Assembly: GCF_020618475.1 (NCBI RefSeq)
Contig: NZ_CP085335.1
Span: 1,178,001-1,242,000 of the forward strand
Source of the DNA: Haladaptatus halobius
Lineage (GTDB): Archaea; Halobacteriota; Halobacteria; Halobacteriales; Haladaptataceae
Reading direction: 5' to 3'
Length of the DNA stretch: 64,000 bases
The stretch's first letter is position 1; every line of letters starts with the position of its first letter. A program made the translations under genes and the position numbers. Below are positions 50,035 through 61,063 of this stretch, in pieces. The notes under the pieces were generated by a model that was not told the origin of the DNA, ran no database searches, and saw only the letters and a list, made by a program, of their open reading frames with translations.

Positions 50035-52287
50035 ATGGAGTTCGCGCTCATCGCGTTCTGGCTACTGGTCTACTACGTGCTCGCTCTCGCGGGCCTTCCG
50101 GTCGCTACCGCGCTCTTTCCGCGATTCCCCGACCGCGGGGGTTCGTTCGCACTTCCCGCCGCACTCACCGTCGTGACAATCGTGACGTACTGGCTCGGAC
50201 AGTTCGCGTTCACCACCGTCACCGTCGTCGCAGCCATCGCCGTGTTCGCTTCCATCTCCGTCCTGCTGACGAGACGCGACCTCGAACTCGACCTCCGGGG
50301 GTACGCGGAAGCGATGGCCGTGTTCACCGTCGCGTTCTGCTTTCTGGTCTTCATTCGGGCCATCGACCCGGCGATACACGCGACGGGCGGCGAGAAGTTC
50401 CTCGACTTCGGCCTGTTGCAGTCGCTCATGCGCGCGCCCGCGCTCCCGCCCGAAGACATGTGGTTCGCGGGGGAACCCGTTCGCTACTACTACGGGGGTC
50501 ACCTCGTCGCGGCCATCCTGACGAAACTGACGGGGACGCTCCCGCAATTCAGCTATAACCTCGCGCTCGCGGGGTTCTACGGTATGCTCGTCACCACCGC
50601 CTACGGACTGGCGGGTGCGATCGCCGACCGACACGGAACGCCTCGCCGGCTTGCAAGCGTGCTCGCCGCGTTCTTCGTCGGCTTCGCCGCGAATGTCTTC
50701 ACTCCGATGCGGTTGCTTGCGTGGACGTTTCCCCGCTCGCTCGTCGAGGCGATCGCGACGCCGCTGGAGATGGACCCCGCCGACGTACCGCTCGCCCCGA
50801 CTGAGTTTCATTACTGGGACGCGAGTCGCGTGATGGTCGGAACGATAAGCGAATTCCCCTTTTTCGCGTACCTGAACGGCGACCTGCACGCGCACATGAT
50901 GGGCCAACCGTTCTTGCTGTTCGTCGCGGCGCTCGGCTACGTCGTCTACCGCTCGGATGTGCGTTGGCGCCGAGTGCTCGTCTTCGGCGCGCTCCCGCCG
51001 GTCGTCGCCTTCGTCAGCACCGTCAGCTCTTGGAGCTTTCCGACCGCGCTCGGCGTCGTCTGGCTCTCGTTGACGTTCGCGGACGAGCATCCCGCGACGC
51101 TCGTTCCCGGCGGCGAGCGAATCACGGGAGGCGGGTCGGTCGTCGTCCGCGAATTCAGAAAGATCGCAACCGCGATGGCGATAACGCTCGTCGTCGGCGT
51201 GCTCTCGCTCGTTTGGGCGGCCCCGTTCGTGGCGAACGTTCTCCTCGGTGCCGCCGGGAGCCGAAGTATCGCCTTCTTCCCCGACCGAAGTAGCCTTGTG
51301 GAGATACTCATCGTCCACGGCGCGTTCATCGCACTCTTCGCGCTCTATCTCGGCTCGCACGTCCGCTGGCGAGACAGAGAGGCCGCGCAGGTCGGCGTTC
51401 TCGGCGGCCTGCTGGTCGTGGCGGGGTGGCAGGGCGGAATCGCGGCAATCGCACTGGTCGCACCCCTCCTCGTCGCCGGGTGGGTGCTCCTCCGTCTCGA
51501 CACCGACCTTGACTTCGAGACGGTCTTGTTGATTGGAGGTGCCGGTCTCGTCTTGCTGGTCGAGTTCGTCTATGTGCAGGACAACGCCATCTCCGGGCGA
51601 TTCAACACCGCCTTCAAAGTGTACATGCAGGTGTGGGTGCTCTGGGCGGTCGCCGGCGGCGTCGCGCTGGCACGACTCTTGACAGACGCCGCGCCCGACC
51701 AACTCTCGGGAACGCTTCTCACGCCGCGACAGTGGATGGCCGTCTTCGCCACGTTTCTCCTGCTGTCTACGTCCGTCTACGGCGTCTTCGCGCTCGGCCA
51801 GCACGTCGGCTCCGACAACGTCATCCACCGCGCGGACGACCCGACGCTCGACGGGATGGCGTTCATCTGGACGGTTCACGCCGGCGAAGCCGGCGCTATC
51901 GAGTGGCTCGGTGCGAGAGAGGGTCGGCCGCACATCGTCTCCGCGCCCGGCAAACCCTACCAGTGGGGGAGTCCGGCTTCGTCGCTCACCGGCCTGCCGA
52001 CGGTTCTCGGCTGGTATCAGGAGCGAATCTACCGCGGCGATGCGGCCTACGAGGAGCGAAAACGGAACGTCGAACTGATCTACAGCGCCGATTGGCCGGC
52101 TCGCGCGAGGCTCCTCGATGAGTACGACGTGCAGTACATCTACTACGGTCCGCGCGAACGGGACTGGTACGGACGGTCGACGTTCTCGAACTATCCCGGC
52201 GTCGAACCGGCTCACCGTTCGGGGTCGGTGACTATCTATCGCGTGAACCAGACCGTCATCGACCGGCAGACCGACGTACCGGGTTAA
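50035..52287 (+). CDS. DUF2298 (YYY) membrane protein
   Basis: This 750-residue protein has about 14 or more transmembrane helices. It carries the DUF2298 hallmark YYY motif in EPVRYYYGGHLVAAILTKLTG, preceded by GGEKFLDFGLLQSLMRAPALPPEDMWFAG. The luminal FHYWDASRVMVGTISEFPFFAYLNGDLHAHMMGQPF segment and a soluble end containing HIVSAPGKPYQWGSPASSLTGLPTVLGWYQE resemble GT-C glycosyltransferases, so a lipid-linked sugar transferase is likely. It begins at the ATG after the TATA-like gtatatc at 49999-50005. It is complete. Confidence 0.9.
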   Translation: MEFALIAFWLLVYYVLALAGLPVATALFPRFPDRGGSFALPAALTVVTIVTYWLGQFAFTTVTVVAAIAVFASISVLLTRRDLELDLRGYAEAMAVFTVAFCFLVFIRAIDPAIHATGGEKFLDFGLLQSLMRAPALPPEDMWFAGEPVRYYYGGHLVAAILTKLTGTLPQFSYNLALAGFYGMLVTTAYGLAGAIADRHGTPRRLASVLAAFFVGFAANVFTPMRLLAWTFPRSLVEAIATPLEMDPADVPLAPTEFHYWDASRVMVGTISEFPFFAYLNGDLHAHMMGQPFLLFVAALGYVVYRSDVRWRRVLVFGALPPVVAFVSTVSSWSFPTALGVVWLSLTFADEHPATLVPGGERITGGGSVVVREFRKIATAMAITLVVGVLSLVWAAPFVANVLLGAAGSRSIAFFPDRSSLVEILIVHGAFIALFALYLGSHVRWRDREAAQVGVLGGLLVVAGWQGGIAAIALVAPLLVAGWVLLRLDTDLDFETVLLIGGAGLVLLVEFVYVQDNAISGRFNTAFKVYMQVWVLWAVAGGVALARLLTDAAPDQLSGTLLTPRQWMAVFATFLLLSTSVYGVFALGQHVGSDNVIHRADDPTLDGMAFIWTVHAGEAGAIEWLGAREGRPHIVSAPGKPYQWGSPASSLTGLPTVLGWYQERIYRGDAAYEERKRNVELIYSADWPARARLLDEYDVQYIYYGPRERDWYGRSTFSNYPGVEPAHRSGSVTIYRVNQTVIDRQTDVPG

Positions 52288-53102
52288 TCCAACGACAGTC
52301 CGGGGTGCCAGCGTTCGACGCCCGCCTCGGCTTTCAGTTCGTCCATCTCCGCGAGTAGTTTCACCGCTAGACTGGCGGTTTCGGCGGCGCAGTGTTCGCC
52401 CTCGGTTCGGAACTCGCCGGTCTCGCGGTTGGCGTACACCGAGCAGACCGCTCCTGCCCGCAGTCCGTAGACGTTCGCGATGGTCAGAATAGCGCTCGCT
52501 TCCATCTCGATGTTCTTCACGTTCGCGTTCTTCAGGTGTTCCACCAACTCGTCACCACCTTCGGCGCGGAACCCCTCGAATCCGGGGCGACCCTGCCCCG
52601 CGTAGAAGCTGTCGGCGCTCATCGTGATACCCGTGTGGTAGTCGTAGTCGAGCCGCTCCGCGGCGGCGACGAGCGCGGCGACGACCTCGTAATCCGCGAC
52701 CGCCGGGTACTCTTCGCGGACGTACTCGTCGCTCGTCCCTTCCTGTCTGACCCCCCCGGTCGTGATGACAAGGTCGCCCACATTCATCTCGGGTTGAATC
52801 GCGCCGCACGAGCCGACGCGGATGAAGGTATTCGCGCCGACCCGCGCCAACTCCTCGACCGCGATGGCGGCAGACGGACTTCCGATTCCGGTCGAGATGA
52901 CGCTGATGGGCGTCCCCTCGTAGGTTCCCGTCACGGTTCGGTACTCGCGGTGGAAGGCGACCTCGTCCGCCGAGTCCCAGAACTGTGTTATCTTCTCGAC
53001 GCGCTCGGGATTTCCGGGCAGGAGGACGGCGTCGGCGACATCGCCCTCGCCGACTTCGATGTGGTACTGTATCTCCGCGTTCGGATCTTCGCTGTCGTCC
53101 AT
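52284..53102 (-). CDS. udp: nucleoside phosphorylase (uridine phosphorylase type)
   Basis: This 272-residue protein cleaves nucleosides with phosphate to base and ribose 1-phosphate. The PNP/UDP family positions are VADAVLLPGNPERVEKI, HREYRTVTGTYEGTPISVISTGIGSPSAAIAVEEL, the phosphate-binding FIRVGSCGAIQPEMNVGDLVI, and IEMEASAILTIANVYGLRAGAVCSVYANRE, where MEAS contacts ribose. Haloarchaeal members are called Udp but some use guanosine, so the base specificity is open. It is the last gene of the cluster with cdd and the BMP importer. Confidence 0.92.
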   Translation of the reverse strand: MDDSEDPNAEIQYHIEVGEGDVADAVLLPGNPERVEKITQFWDSADEVAFHREYRTVTGTYEGTPISVISTGIGSPSAAIAVEELARVGANTFIRVGSCGAIQPEMNVGDLVITTGGVRQEGTSDEYVREEYPAVADYEVVAALVAAAERLDYDYHTGITMSADSFYAGQGRPGFEGFRAEGGDELVEHLKNANVKNIEMEASAILTIANVYGLRAGAVCSVYANRETGEFRTEGEHCAAETASLAVKLLAEMDELKAEAGVERWHPGLSLD

Positions 53103-53157
53103 GTCGCGTTCATCTGTCGCCTCGGAAATAGGTGCTTCGCGTCGTCCGTCGAATCGC

Positions 53158-53544
53158 TCAGCCGAGCATCTCTTCGGTAATCGTGTTCGGCAGCAGCTCG
53201 CCGAGGGTGTATTCCGTCACGTCGTCGCCCTCGTCGCAGACGACCGCGAAATCGTCGCCGCAGAACTCCGCGAGCGTCTGCCGACACATCCCGCAAGGAG
53301 TCACGCCGTCGCGCCGGGCCGAACTCACCGCGATGCGGTCGAACTCCCGGTGGCCTTCCTTTATCGCCTCGGCGAGCGCGACCTCCTCAGCGTGGAGCGA
53401 GTTGCTGTAGTTCGCGTTCTCGATGTTACAACCGATGTACACCGTTCCGTCCGCGGTTCGGAGCGCCGCACCGACCGGGTAGTCGGAGTACGGGACGTGG
53501 GCGCGTTCCTGCACCTCGCGTGCCCGCTCGACGAGTTCGTCCAT
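53158..53544 (-). CDS. cdd: cytidine deaminase
   Basis: This 128-residue zinc enzyme converts cytidine to uridine. The zinc and proton-donor motifs are NSLHAEEVALAEAIKEG (HAE) and GVTPCGMCRQTLAEF (PCxxC). Typical substrate contacts are in YPVGAALRTADGTVYIGCNIENANYSN. It precedes udp in the same direction with a 55-base gap, so uridine made here feeds the phosphorylase. A TATA-like ggtataaaaag at about 53633-53640 could drive the pair independently of the importer genes. Confidence 0.96.
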   Translation of the reverse strand: MDELVERAREVQERAHVPYSDYPVGAALRTADGTVYIGCNIENANYSNSLHAEEVALAEAIKEGHREFDRIAVSSARRDGVTPCGMCRQTLAEFCGDDFAVVCDEGDDVTEYTLGELLPNTITEEMLG

Positions 53545-53681
53545 ACGAGAGTGGTGCGCGGCGACGGTTCAAATAAAGTCCGAAGGTGAGTCGAGAAGCG
53601 AGTATCATCGAGTTACGACCGAACGCCGAACCTTTTTATACCGATACGGAAACCAGACTCGTCGTGCTCCGCACACTGCTC

Positions 53682-53749
53682 GTTTCGGTCGTCTTCGAAT
53701 CCCGAAGCAGGTCGAAGACGACGACCTCACTTTGAAAGACGACCGAAAC
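53682..53749 (-). promoter_or_regulatory. mutually exclusive hairpin arms between importer and cdd
   Basis: The arm 53682-53698 can pair either with 53712-53722 (11 perfect pairs) or with 53736-53749 (14 perfect pairs). Only one can form at a time. On the minus-strand transcript the element follows the last importer gene and precedes the cdd promoter. It may terminate or attenuate transcription between importer and salvage enzymes. Confidence 0.45.
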
Positions 53750-53797
53750 ACCGGACGAAAATCGAACGCCGATAGTAGCGGACGACCGCCCTCCGCC

Positions 53798-54850
53798 TCA
53801 CTCCTCGCCGGATTTGTAGTGTTCGCCCGCAGCGTCCGGAGTGCGCGTTCGTCCGACGAATGTCAGTACGACGATAACCGTCACGTAGGGGATGATGCCG
53901 ATGAGCGCGTCGGGAACGTCGAAACCGGTCTGTTGGAGTCGCAACTGAAGCGCGTCAAGGCTGGCGAAGAGGAACGACGCGCCGAACGCACCCAGCGGGT
54001 TGTAGTTCCCGAACAGGTAGGCGGTGATGCCGATCCAGCCGCGGCCATCGACCATCGTGGTACCGCTTCCGTTGAACAGCCCGGCCTGCCCGAGCGACAG
54101 CCCCGCGCCACCGATTCCGGCGAGGACGCCGGAGAGTAATACGCTCGCGTACCGGACGCGACGCACGTCAACGCCCACGGTGTCGAGCGCCATCGGATTC
54201 TCGCCGCTGGCTTTGACCCACCGCCCGAACGCCGTCTCGTTCAGAACGAACCACGTGAGCGGGACGGCGGCGAGGAGCATGAACACAGTCGGGTTCGCGT
54301 CGAAGAGAACCCGACCGAGCACCGGTATCTTGACGAGAAGTGGAACGTGCCAGTTAGCGAGCGTACCGACGCTCGGGCTGTTGATGCTTCCCCAGATGAC
54401 CTGACTGGCGAACGGTGCGAGCCCCAGCGCGATGAGCCACACCGCGAGCCCGGCGATTATCTGGTCGGCCTTGAACTCGATACAGACGACGGCGAACAGG
54501 AGCGCGAGGAGGGTGCTCGAAAGAACTGCAGCGAGGAAACCGAGCCAGAGGGTCGTCTGCGTGGCTCCGGCCGGGCCGGCCAGCGCGTCGGCGACCGCGA
54601 CGCCGGTGAACGCCGAGATGATGAGCAGCCCTTCCAGTCCGATGTTGATGACGCCGCTCTTCTCGGCGAAGATGCCGCCAAGCGCGGCGAACGCGATGGG
54701 AACCGTGAATCGGAGCGCGGCGCTCGCGTAGCTCGCGTCGATGGTTCCGACGATCTGACCGAGCGGGCTGTTCGGGAACAGGAGTCCGACGACGCCGACG
54801 ACCACCGCAGCGACGAGCGACGTCGCGGTCAGTAGGAGGCGGTTATTCAC
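53798..54850 (-). CDS. BMP-type ABC transporter permease 2
   Basis: This is a 350-residue membrane permease with about nine helices of the type that pairs with BMP lipoproteins. Hallmarks are GIFAEKSGVINIGLEGLLIISAFTGVAVADAL and the ALNETAFGRWVKASGENPMALDTVGVDVRRVRYASVLLSGVLAGIGGAGLSLGQ part. I chose the GTG at 54850, which follows ggaggtga by six bases; the frame opens further upstream at 54880 but would overlap the previous gene by 38 bases. It ends the importer operon and overlaps permease 1 by eight bases. Confidence 0.9.
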   Translation of the reverse strand: MNNRLLLTATSLVAAVVVGVVGLLFPNSPLGQIVGTIDASYASAALRFTVPIAFAALGGIFAEKSGVINIGLEGLLIISAFTGVAVADALAGPAGATQTTLWLGFLAAVLSSTLLALLFAVVCIEFKADQIIAGLAVWLIALGLAPFASQVIWGSINSPSVGTLANWHVPLLVKIPVLGRVLFDANPTVFMLLAAVPLTWFVLNETAFGRWVKASGENPMALDTVGVDVRRVRYASVLLSGVLAGIGGAGLSLGQAGLFNGSGTTMVDGRGWIGITAYLFGNYNPLGAFGASFLFASLDALQLRLQQTGFDVPDALIGIIPYVTVIVVLTFVGRTRTPDAAGEHYKSGEE

Positions 54851-56152
54851 CGCTCTCACCTCCTTCGATCGGAGCGCCACCGTCCGCGGCCACCGCCCCG
54901 TGTTCGTCGGTCGTCACGACGCGCTTGCCGACCATCCGGAAGAACTCCGGCATAGCGACGAACAGGATGATGAGTCCGCGTAGAACGCCGACGAGCTGTT
55001 TCGGCACGCCGAGCGCGAAGTCGATGGCGAGACTGCCGCTTTTCAACATCCCGAACAGAAGCGCGGCCAGCGGAACGCCCAACGGATTGTTCCCCGCCAG
55101 AATCGTGACGGTGATACCGTCGAACCCGTAGGACGGAACGCCCGCCTGAAAACGATTGAGGATCATCAGCACGTACACCGCACCGCCGATGCCACCGATC
55201 GCGCCCGAAAGCGCCATGCTGGACACCATCGTTCGGTTCGCGTCCACGCCGCCGTATTCTGCCGCTTCCGGCTGGATTCCGCTGGTTCTGAGGTCGTACC
55301 CGAACGCGGTTCGGTGCAAGAGCAAGTAGATCCCCACCGCGAGCGCGAGCGCCCCGAGCAGGACGAGGAGCGAGAACGACGACTGGCTGGGGAAGATGAC
55401 CGGGGAGAGAACCGCGTACCCCGGAACCGGGCGCGTCTCGACGGTCTGGCTCGCGGGATTCTTGAAGTATTCCGAGACGAGCACGAACGCGATACCCGTC
55501 GCGATGAAGTTGAGCATGATGGTCGTGATGACCTCGTTCGCGTCGGCGTAGGCTTTCATCGCCCCCGGTATCGCGCCGTACCCGCCGCCGACGAGCGCAC
55601 CGGCGAGCAGCCCGACCGGAATAAGAACGATACCGCCGGCGATCCCGCTCGGGACGTACGGGGCGACCCAGAGCACGGAGAGCGCCGAGCCGAGCGCGCC
55701 GAGCACGAGTTGACCCTGCGTTCCGATGTTGAACATCCCAGCGCGGAACGCGACTGCGACGGCCAGTCCAGTGAGGAGGAGCATCGTCGTCTGCCGTAGC
55801 GTCACCGCGAGACTGAACTGGTTTATCGCAGGGTCGAACGGAACGAGCGAGAACTGCTGCGGGTTTGCGAACGCGCCTACGAACAGGTATTTGTACACTT
55901 GAACCGGGTCGTAGCAGAACGAGCCCGGAAGTGGGAGTACGACGCCCCAGCCTCCGGTTCCGGGGATGGTTATGAGCAGTTTCTCAGCGAGGAAGGGGTT
56001 GGAACACGTTGCGACGAAGCCCGAAACGAGGATGACGACTCCGCCGACGAAAACCGACATCACGAGCGCCGCGAGGCTGATGAGCACGCGCTCGACGCCC
56101 GACGCCGCCACGAGCCGTTCGAGGGCCATCTCGGTTCGCTCTCGCCACGCGC

Positions 56153-56156
<4 letters not shown>
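54843..56156 (-). CDS. BMP-type ABC transporter permease 1
   Basis: This is a 437-residue permease with an N-terminal extension of about 100 residues. The conserved core reads FRAGMFNIGTQGQLVLGALGSALSVLWVAPY, AIPGAMKAYADANEVITTIMLNFIATGIAFVLVSEYFKNP and GYDLRTSGIQPEAAEYGGVDANRTMVSSMALSGAIGGIGGAVYV. This arrangement is known from nucleoside ABC importers of the BMP class. It overlaps the ATPase gene by four bases. Confidence 0.92.
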
Positions 56157-57700
<1,544 letters not shown>

Positions 57701-57748
57701 CTACGTCTGGGTTTCTATCCTACCCGTTTAAACGCGCGGGTTTTGCGC

Positions 57749-58903
57749 TTAGTTCTTGACTTTCGTCGGCACGTCTATCTTGCCGTCGACGATCGCCTTC
57801 CGCGACTTCTTGATCTTCGATTTCACGTCGTCCGGAATCTTCGACCCGAGGTCGGCACCGTACACCGTTTCGATGCCGCCGTCTTTCAGGCCGAGCGTGT
57901 TGACAGACCCACCTTTGAAGTTGCCGTTGACGACGTGCTTCGTGGAGCGGAACACGGCTTCATTGACGTGTTTGACCATGCTGGCGAGGATGACGTCGCT
58001 GAACTTCGCCGTTCCCTTCGCTTTCGACTGGTCGCTGTCGACGCCGATGGCGTACCGACCCTTCTCTTGGGCGGCCTTGAACACGCCGGTTCCGGAGCCG
58101 CCGGCCGCGTGGTAGATGATGTCCGCGCCGTTGTCGTACATCGAAAGCGCGGCTTCCTTCCCCGCGACCGGGTCGTTGAACGCGCCGACGTAGGCGGTGC
58201 GAATCTCGATATCCTCGCTCGCGCGGGCGACGCCGGCCTTGTATCCGGCTTCGAACTTCTTGATGAGCGGGACTTCCTCGCCGCCGACGAAGCCGACGAC
58301 CTTCCTGCCCGATTTCGTCTTGCCGCCACCCGCGCTGAAATTCTGCTGGGTCAGTAGCCCGGCGAGGTGGCCGACCTGGAACGATCCCTGGTGCTCCTTG
58401 AACACGTAGTTGGCGACGTTCTTCACGAGGTCGCCGTTCTTCTTCTCCGCCACGCTGTCGACCAGCATGAAGTTCTGGTCGGGGAACTGCTGTGCGTTCT
58501 TCAGCAGAGAGTTCGTCTGGACGAACCCGATGCAGCAGACGAGTTCGTAGTCCGGGTTCTGGGACTGCGCGAACTGTCGCTGGAGGTTTTCCACGTCACT
58601 CGGTGAGCCCGGCTCCGCGTTCTGGTACTTGACGCCGAGTTTTCGCTTCGCTTTCTTGATGCCCGCGTGAGCCATGTCGTTGAACGAGTTGTCACCCAGT
58701 CCGCCGGTCGCGTACACCATCCCGACGTTGGTGTCGCTCTCGCCGCCCGAACTGCTCGTCTTGGTACCGTCCCCGGAGGTGGACGTTCCGTCGCCGTTAC
58801 CGCCACCGTCTCCAGGGCTGCTGATACAGCCAGCCAATCCGGCGATACCCAGTGCGCCACCCGTCTGCACCACCTTCCGTCGCCGTTTGTCGATGTTCGT
58901 CAT
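57749..58903 (-). CDS. BMP-family substrate-binding lipoprotein
   Basis: This is a 384-residue receptor of the BMP (basic membrane protein) family. The signal RRRKVVQTGGALGIAGLAGC joins a twin-arginine motif to a lipobox, so it is exported by Tat and lipid-anchored outside. A glycine/threonine/serine-rich spacer precedes the domain: VGMVYATGGLGDNSFNDMAHAGIKKA, then VENLQRQFAQSQNPDYELVCCIGF, and ADIIYHAAGGSGTGVFKAAQEKGRYAIGVDSDQS, the ligand hinge. BMP receptors known in bacteria bind nucleosides. Confidence 0.92.
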   Translation of the reverse strand: MTNIDKRRRKVVQTGGALGIAGLAGCISSPGDGGGNGDGTSTSGDGTKTSSSGGESDTNVGMVYATGGLGDNSFNDMAHAGIKKAKRKLGVKYQNAEPGSPSDVENLQRQFAQSQNPDYELVCCIGFVQTNSLLKNAQQFPDQNFMLVDSVAEKKNGDLVKNVANYVFKEHQGSFQVGHLAGLLTQQNFSAGGGKTKSGRKVVGFVGGEEVPLIKKFEAGYKAGVARASEDIEIRTAYVGAFNDPVAGKEAALSMYDNGADIIYHAAGGSGTGVFKAAQEKGRYAIGVDSDQSKAKGTAKFSDVILASMVKHVNEAVFRSTKHVVNGNFKGGSVNTLGLKDGGIETVYGADLGSKIPDDVKSKIKKSRKAIVDGKIDVPTKVKN

Positions 58904-58992
58904 CTACGCGTAATTCAGACAAGTTATTTGTGATAAATCCGTCGCTTCACGTCTGGATTCGCGAAGAATACGGGTTTCAGGGGCGTGAGGAG

Positions 58993-60351
58993 CTACTTTT
59001 TCGAACCCGCCACTGCGCTCATGACGATATCCCTCGCGTCGGCGACCAGTTCGTCCACGTCCTCGCTTTCGGCGTAGATTCTGACGTACGGTTCGGTGCC
59101 ACTCGGCCGAACGAGAATCCACGACCCGTCCGGCAGTTCGGCCCGGACACCGTACTCGGTTCGCACCGTCGCTTCGGGGAATCGCTCCGGAATCGTCGTC
59201 TCGACTCGCTTCATCGCATCTTCCTTCGCGACCTCCGGACAGTCGACGCTCACCTTTCGATACGGGCGCTCGGTCACCTCGCCTCGGAGCGGTTCGACGC
59301 CGCCCGCGTCGGCGACGAGTCGCGCGAGAACCGCCGCGCTGGTGACGCCGTCTATCCAGCCGCCGAACTGCGTGTGGATGTGTTTCCACGGTTCGGCGGC
59401 GAACACGACTTCGGTGTCGTCGCCCGCTTCGAGCGCCGACGCGATGCCCTCGTGGAGCGCGCCGAGTCGCACGCGCTCGACGCGGCCGCCCGCCACTCGA
59501 ACGCGCTCGTCGATGCGCGCCGATGCGTTCGGCGTCGTCACGACGACCGGATCAGAGGCGTCGCTTTCTCGCGTGTAGTGCTCCGCTAAGATGGCGACGA
59601 CGGTGTCCTCGTGGACGAACTCTCCGTCGCCGTTGACGAGGACGAGTCGATCCGCGTCCCCGTCGTGGGCCAGCCCGAACGCGAAGTCGTCGTCCGCGAC
59701 GAACGATTGGAAGTCGGTCAGCGTCTCCGGCGTCGGCTTGCTCGCCCGCCCGGGGAAATGCCCGTCCACGTTCGCGTTGAGCGTGACCACGCGCACACCC
59801 AGCGCGCGAAGCACCTGCGGCGCGGCGAGGCTTCCCATCCCGTTTCCGCAGTCGACCGCGATTCGGAGTACGTCCAGCGGTGCGCCGTGCTCTCGGGCGT
59901 ACTCGATGACGGCGTCCCGATACTCGTCGAGCACGTTCTCGCGGGTGCTCGAACCCCACTCGTCCCATGCGAGGGGCGAGTTGTCGTCCGCCACGCGCGA
60001 TTCCACCTCGCGCTCGGCGGCGCGGTCGTACTCCACTCCGTCGTCGAACAGTTTGATGCCGTTGTCGGTCGGCGGGTTGTGACTCGCCGTGAGCACGACG
60101 CCGCGACGACCCCGCGAAGCGAACGCTAGCGCGGGAGTCGGAAGCATCCCCGCGCGGCGAACGTCCGCACCCGCGCTCTCCAGTCCGGCCTCCATCGCGG
60201 CGGCGAGCGCGGCTCCGGTTTCGCGCCCGTCGCGGGCGACCACGAACTCTTCACCCGGCCGTCCCGCGGCTCGACCGACCGCGAGGGCGAGTTCGGGCGT
60301 CACTCGCTCGACGACGTTGCCGCGGATGCCCGCGGTTCCGAACAGCTTCAT
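58993..60351 (-). CDS. phosphohexomutase-family enzyme with atypical sugar loop
   Basis: This 452-residue member of the alpha-D-phosphohexomutase family has the phosphoserine loop VVLTASHNPPTDNGIKLF, the magnesium loop GLAHDGDADRLVLVNGDG and the phosphate site ILVRPSGTEPYVRIYAES. The sugar-binding loop reads VVFAAEPWKHIHTQFGGWIDGV instead of the GEESGG(H) expected in phosphomannomutase or GlmM. The substrate may therefore differ. A Thermococcus member of this family is a known phosphopentomutase. It lies 89 bases before the BMP gene in the same orientation, next to genes that produce ribose 1-phosphate. Confidence 0.88.
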   Translation of the reverse strand: MKLFGTAGIRGNVVERVTPELALAVGRAAGRPGEEFVVARDGRETGAALAAAMEAGLESAGADVRRAGMLPTPALAFASRGRRGVVLTASHNPPTDNGIKLFDDGVEYDRAAEREVESRVADDNSPLAWDEWGSSTRENVLDEYRDAVIEYAREHGAPLDVLRIAVDCGNGMGSLAAPQVLRALGVRVVTLNANVDGHFPGRASKPTPETLTDFQSFVADDDFAFGLAHDGDADRLVLVNGDGEFVHEDTVVAILAEHYTRESDASDPVVVTTPNASARIDERVRVAGGRVERVRLGALHEGIASALEAGDDTEVVFAAEPWKHIHTQFGGWIDGVTSAAVLARLVADAGGVEPLRGEVTERPYRKVSVDCPEVAKEDAMKRVETTIPERFPEATVRTEYGVRAELPDGSWILVRPSGTEPYVRIYAESEDVDELVADARDIVMSAVAGSKK

Positions 60352-60442
60352 ACGGAGTGGTTCGTTCCCGGATACTTAGGTTCACTCGATTCTCGACGCG
60401 TCCCCCAATAAAAATAAGCGGCTCTCCGGCGTAGGGACTGAC

Positions 60443-60574
60443 ATGAACCTGCCAAAGCTGACGACGCCGACCGGCCTGTTCGATTACCTCATCGGACTCC
60501 TCGTCGCCCTCGCAGCCCTCGCCGGTCTCTACCTCGCCGCGGTGGCGATGGACATCATCCCCCCGCTGTTCTGA
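60443..60574 (+). CDS. small single-helix membrane protein, 43 residues
   Basis: This gene encodes MNLPKLTTPTGLFDYLIGLLVALAALAGLYLAAVAMDIIPPLF. It is a short cytoplasmic start followed by one strong hydrophobic helix. A TATA-like aataaaaataag about 30 bases upstream gives a leaderless transcript, which supports expression. The family is unknown to me. It is transcribed divergently from the phosphohexomutase gene. Confidence 0.65.
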   Translation: MNLPKLTTPTGLFDYLIGLLVALAALAGLYLAAVAMDIIPPLF

Positions 60575-60589
60575 CTGCGCGAAAAAAGT

Positions 60590-61063
60590 TTAAAGTTCGA
60601 CACCGCTCGGGATGAGACTGTGTTGGCGGAGGAGGTTGCCCTCGCTGTTGTAGATGAGGAACGTCGCCTTCTCGTACGAGACCACGTGGTCGCCGTTGAT
60701 GGCGATATCGACGTGGTACCGTCCTTCCGTGTCGTCGGTTTCGGTTCCGTACGCGCGGGCGGCTTTGATGAATCTAAGTACGTCCGCCGCTTCCTGATTG
60801 AGTTCGAGTATGAAATCGCCTGTCGTGCGATTCGTCACGCTCACGACGCCGGTCGCGTCGGGGTCGTCGATACTGGCTTGGAGGCGGAAAGTTACGTCCG
60901 TCTCGTCGGCGTCCAGGAGGTCTCCATCGGGGCCCGAGAGTCGTTCGCGGAGCGTCGAAGACGGCCCCTCGAAATCGATGAGCACCGTCGGTTTGCGGGG
61001 CGTCCCATTCGCTTCGACCCAGTTGATGTTTTCGACCTCCAGTGTGAAGTAGTCGCGCCTCAT
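60590..61063 (-). CDS. DUF5793-like haloarchaeal protein
   Basis: This is a 157-residue soluble, strand-rich protein: MRRDYFTLEVENINWVEANGTPRKPTVLIDFEGPSSTLRERL at the start and GRYHVDIAINGDHVVSYEKATFLIYNSEGNLLRQHSLIPSGVEL at the end. I recall it as a conserved haloarchaeal family (DUF5793) without known function. The frame starts and stops cleanly. It is convergent with the 43-residue membrane protein gene, 15 bases away. Confidence 0.78.
   Translation of the reverse strand: MRRDYFTLEVENINWVEANGTPRKPTVLIDFEGPSSTLRERLSGPDGDLLDADETDVTFRLQASIDDPDATGVVSVTNRTTGDFILELNQEAADVLRFIKAARAYGTETDDTEGRYHVDIAINGDHVVSYEKATFLIYNSEGNLLRQHSLIPSGVEL

Noticed and set aside
50062..52215. 717-codon open frame antisense to the DUF2298 gene
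   Set aside because: Highly charged arginine/glutamate composition produced by complementing membrane-protein codons; no start signals or motifs.
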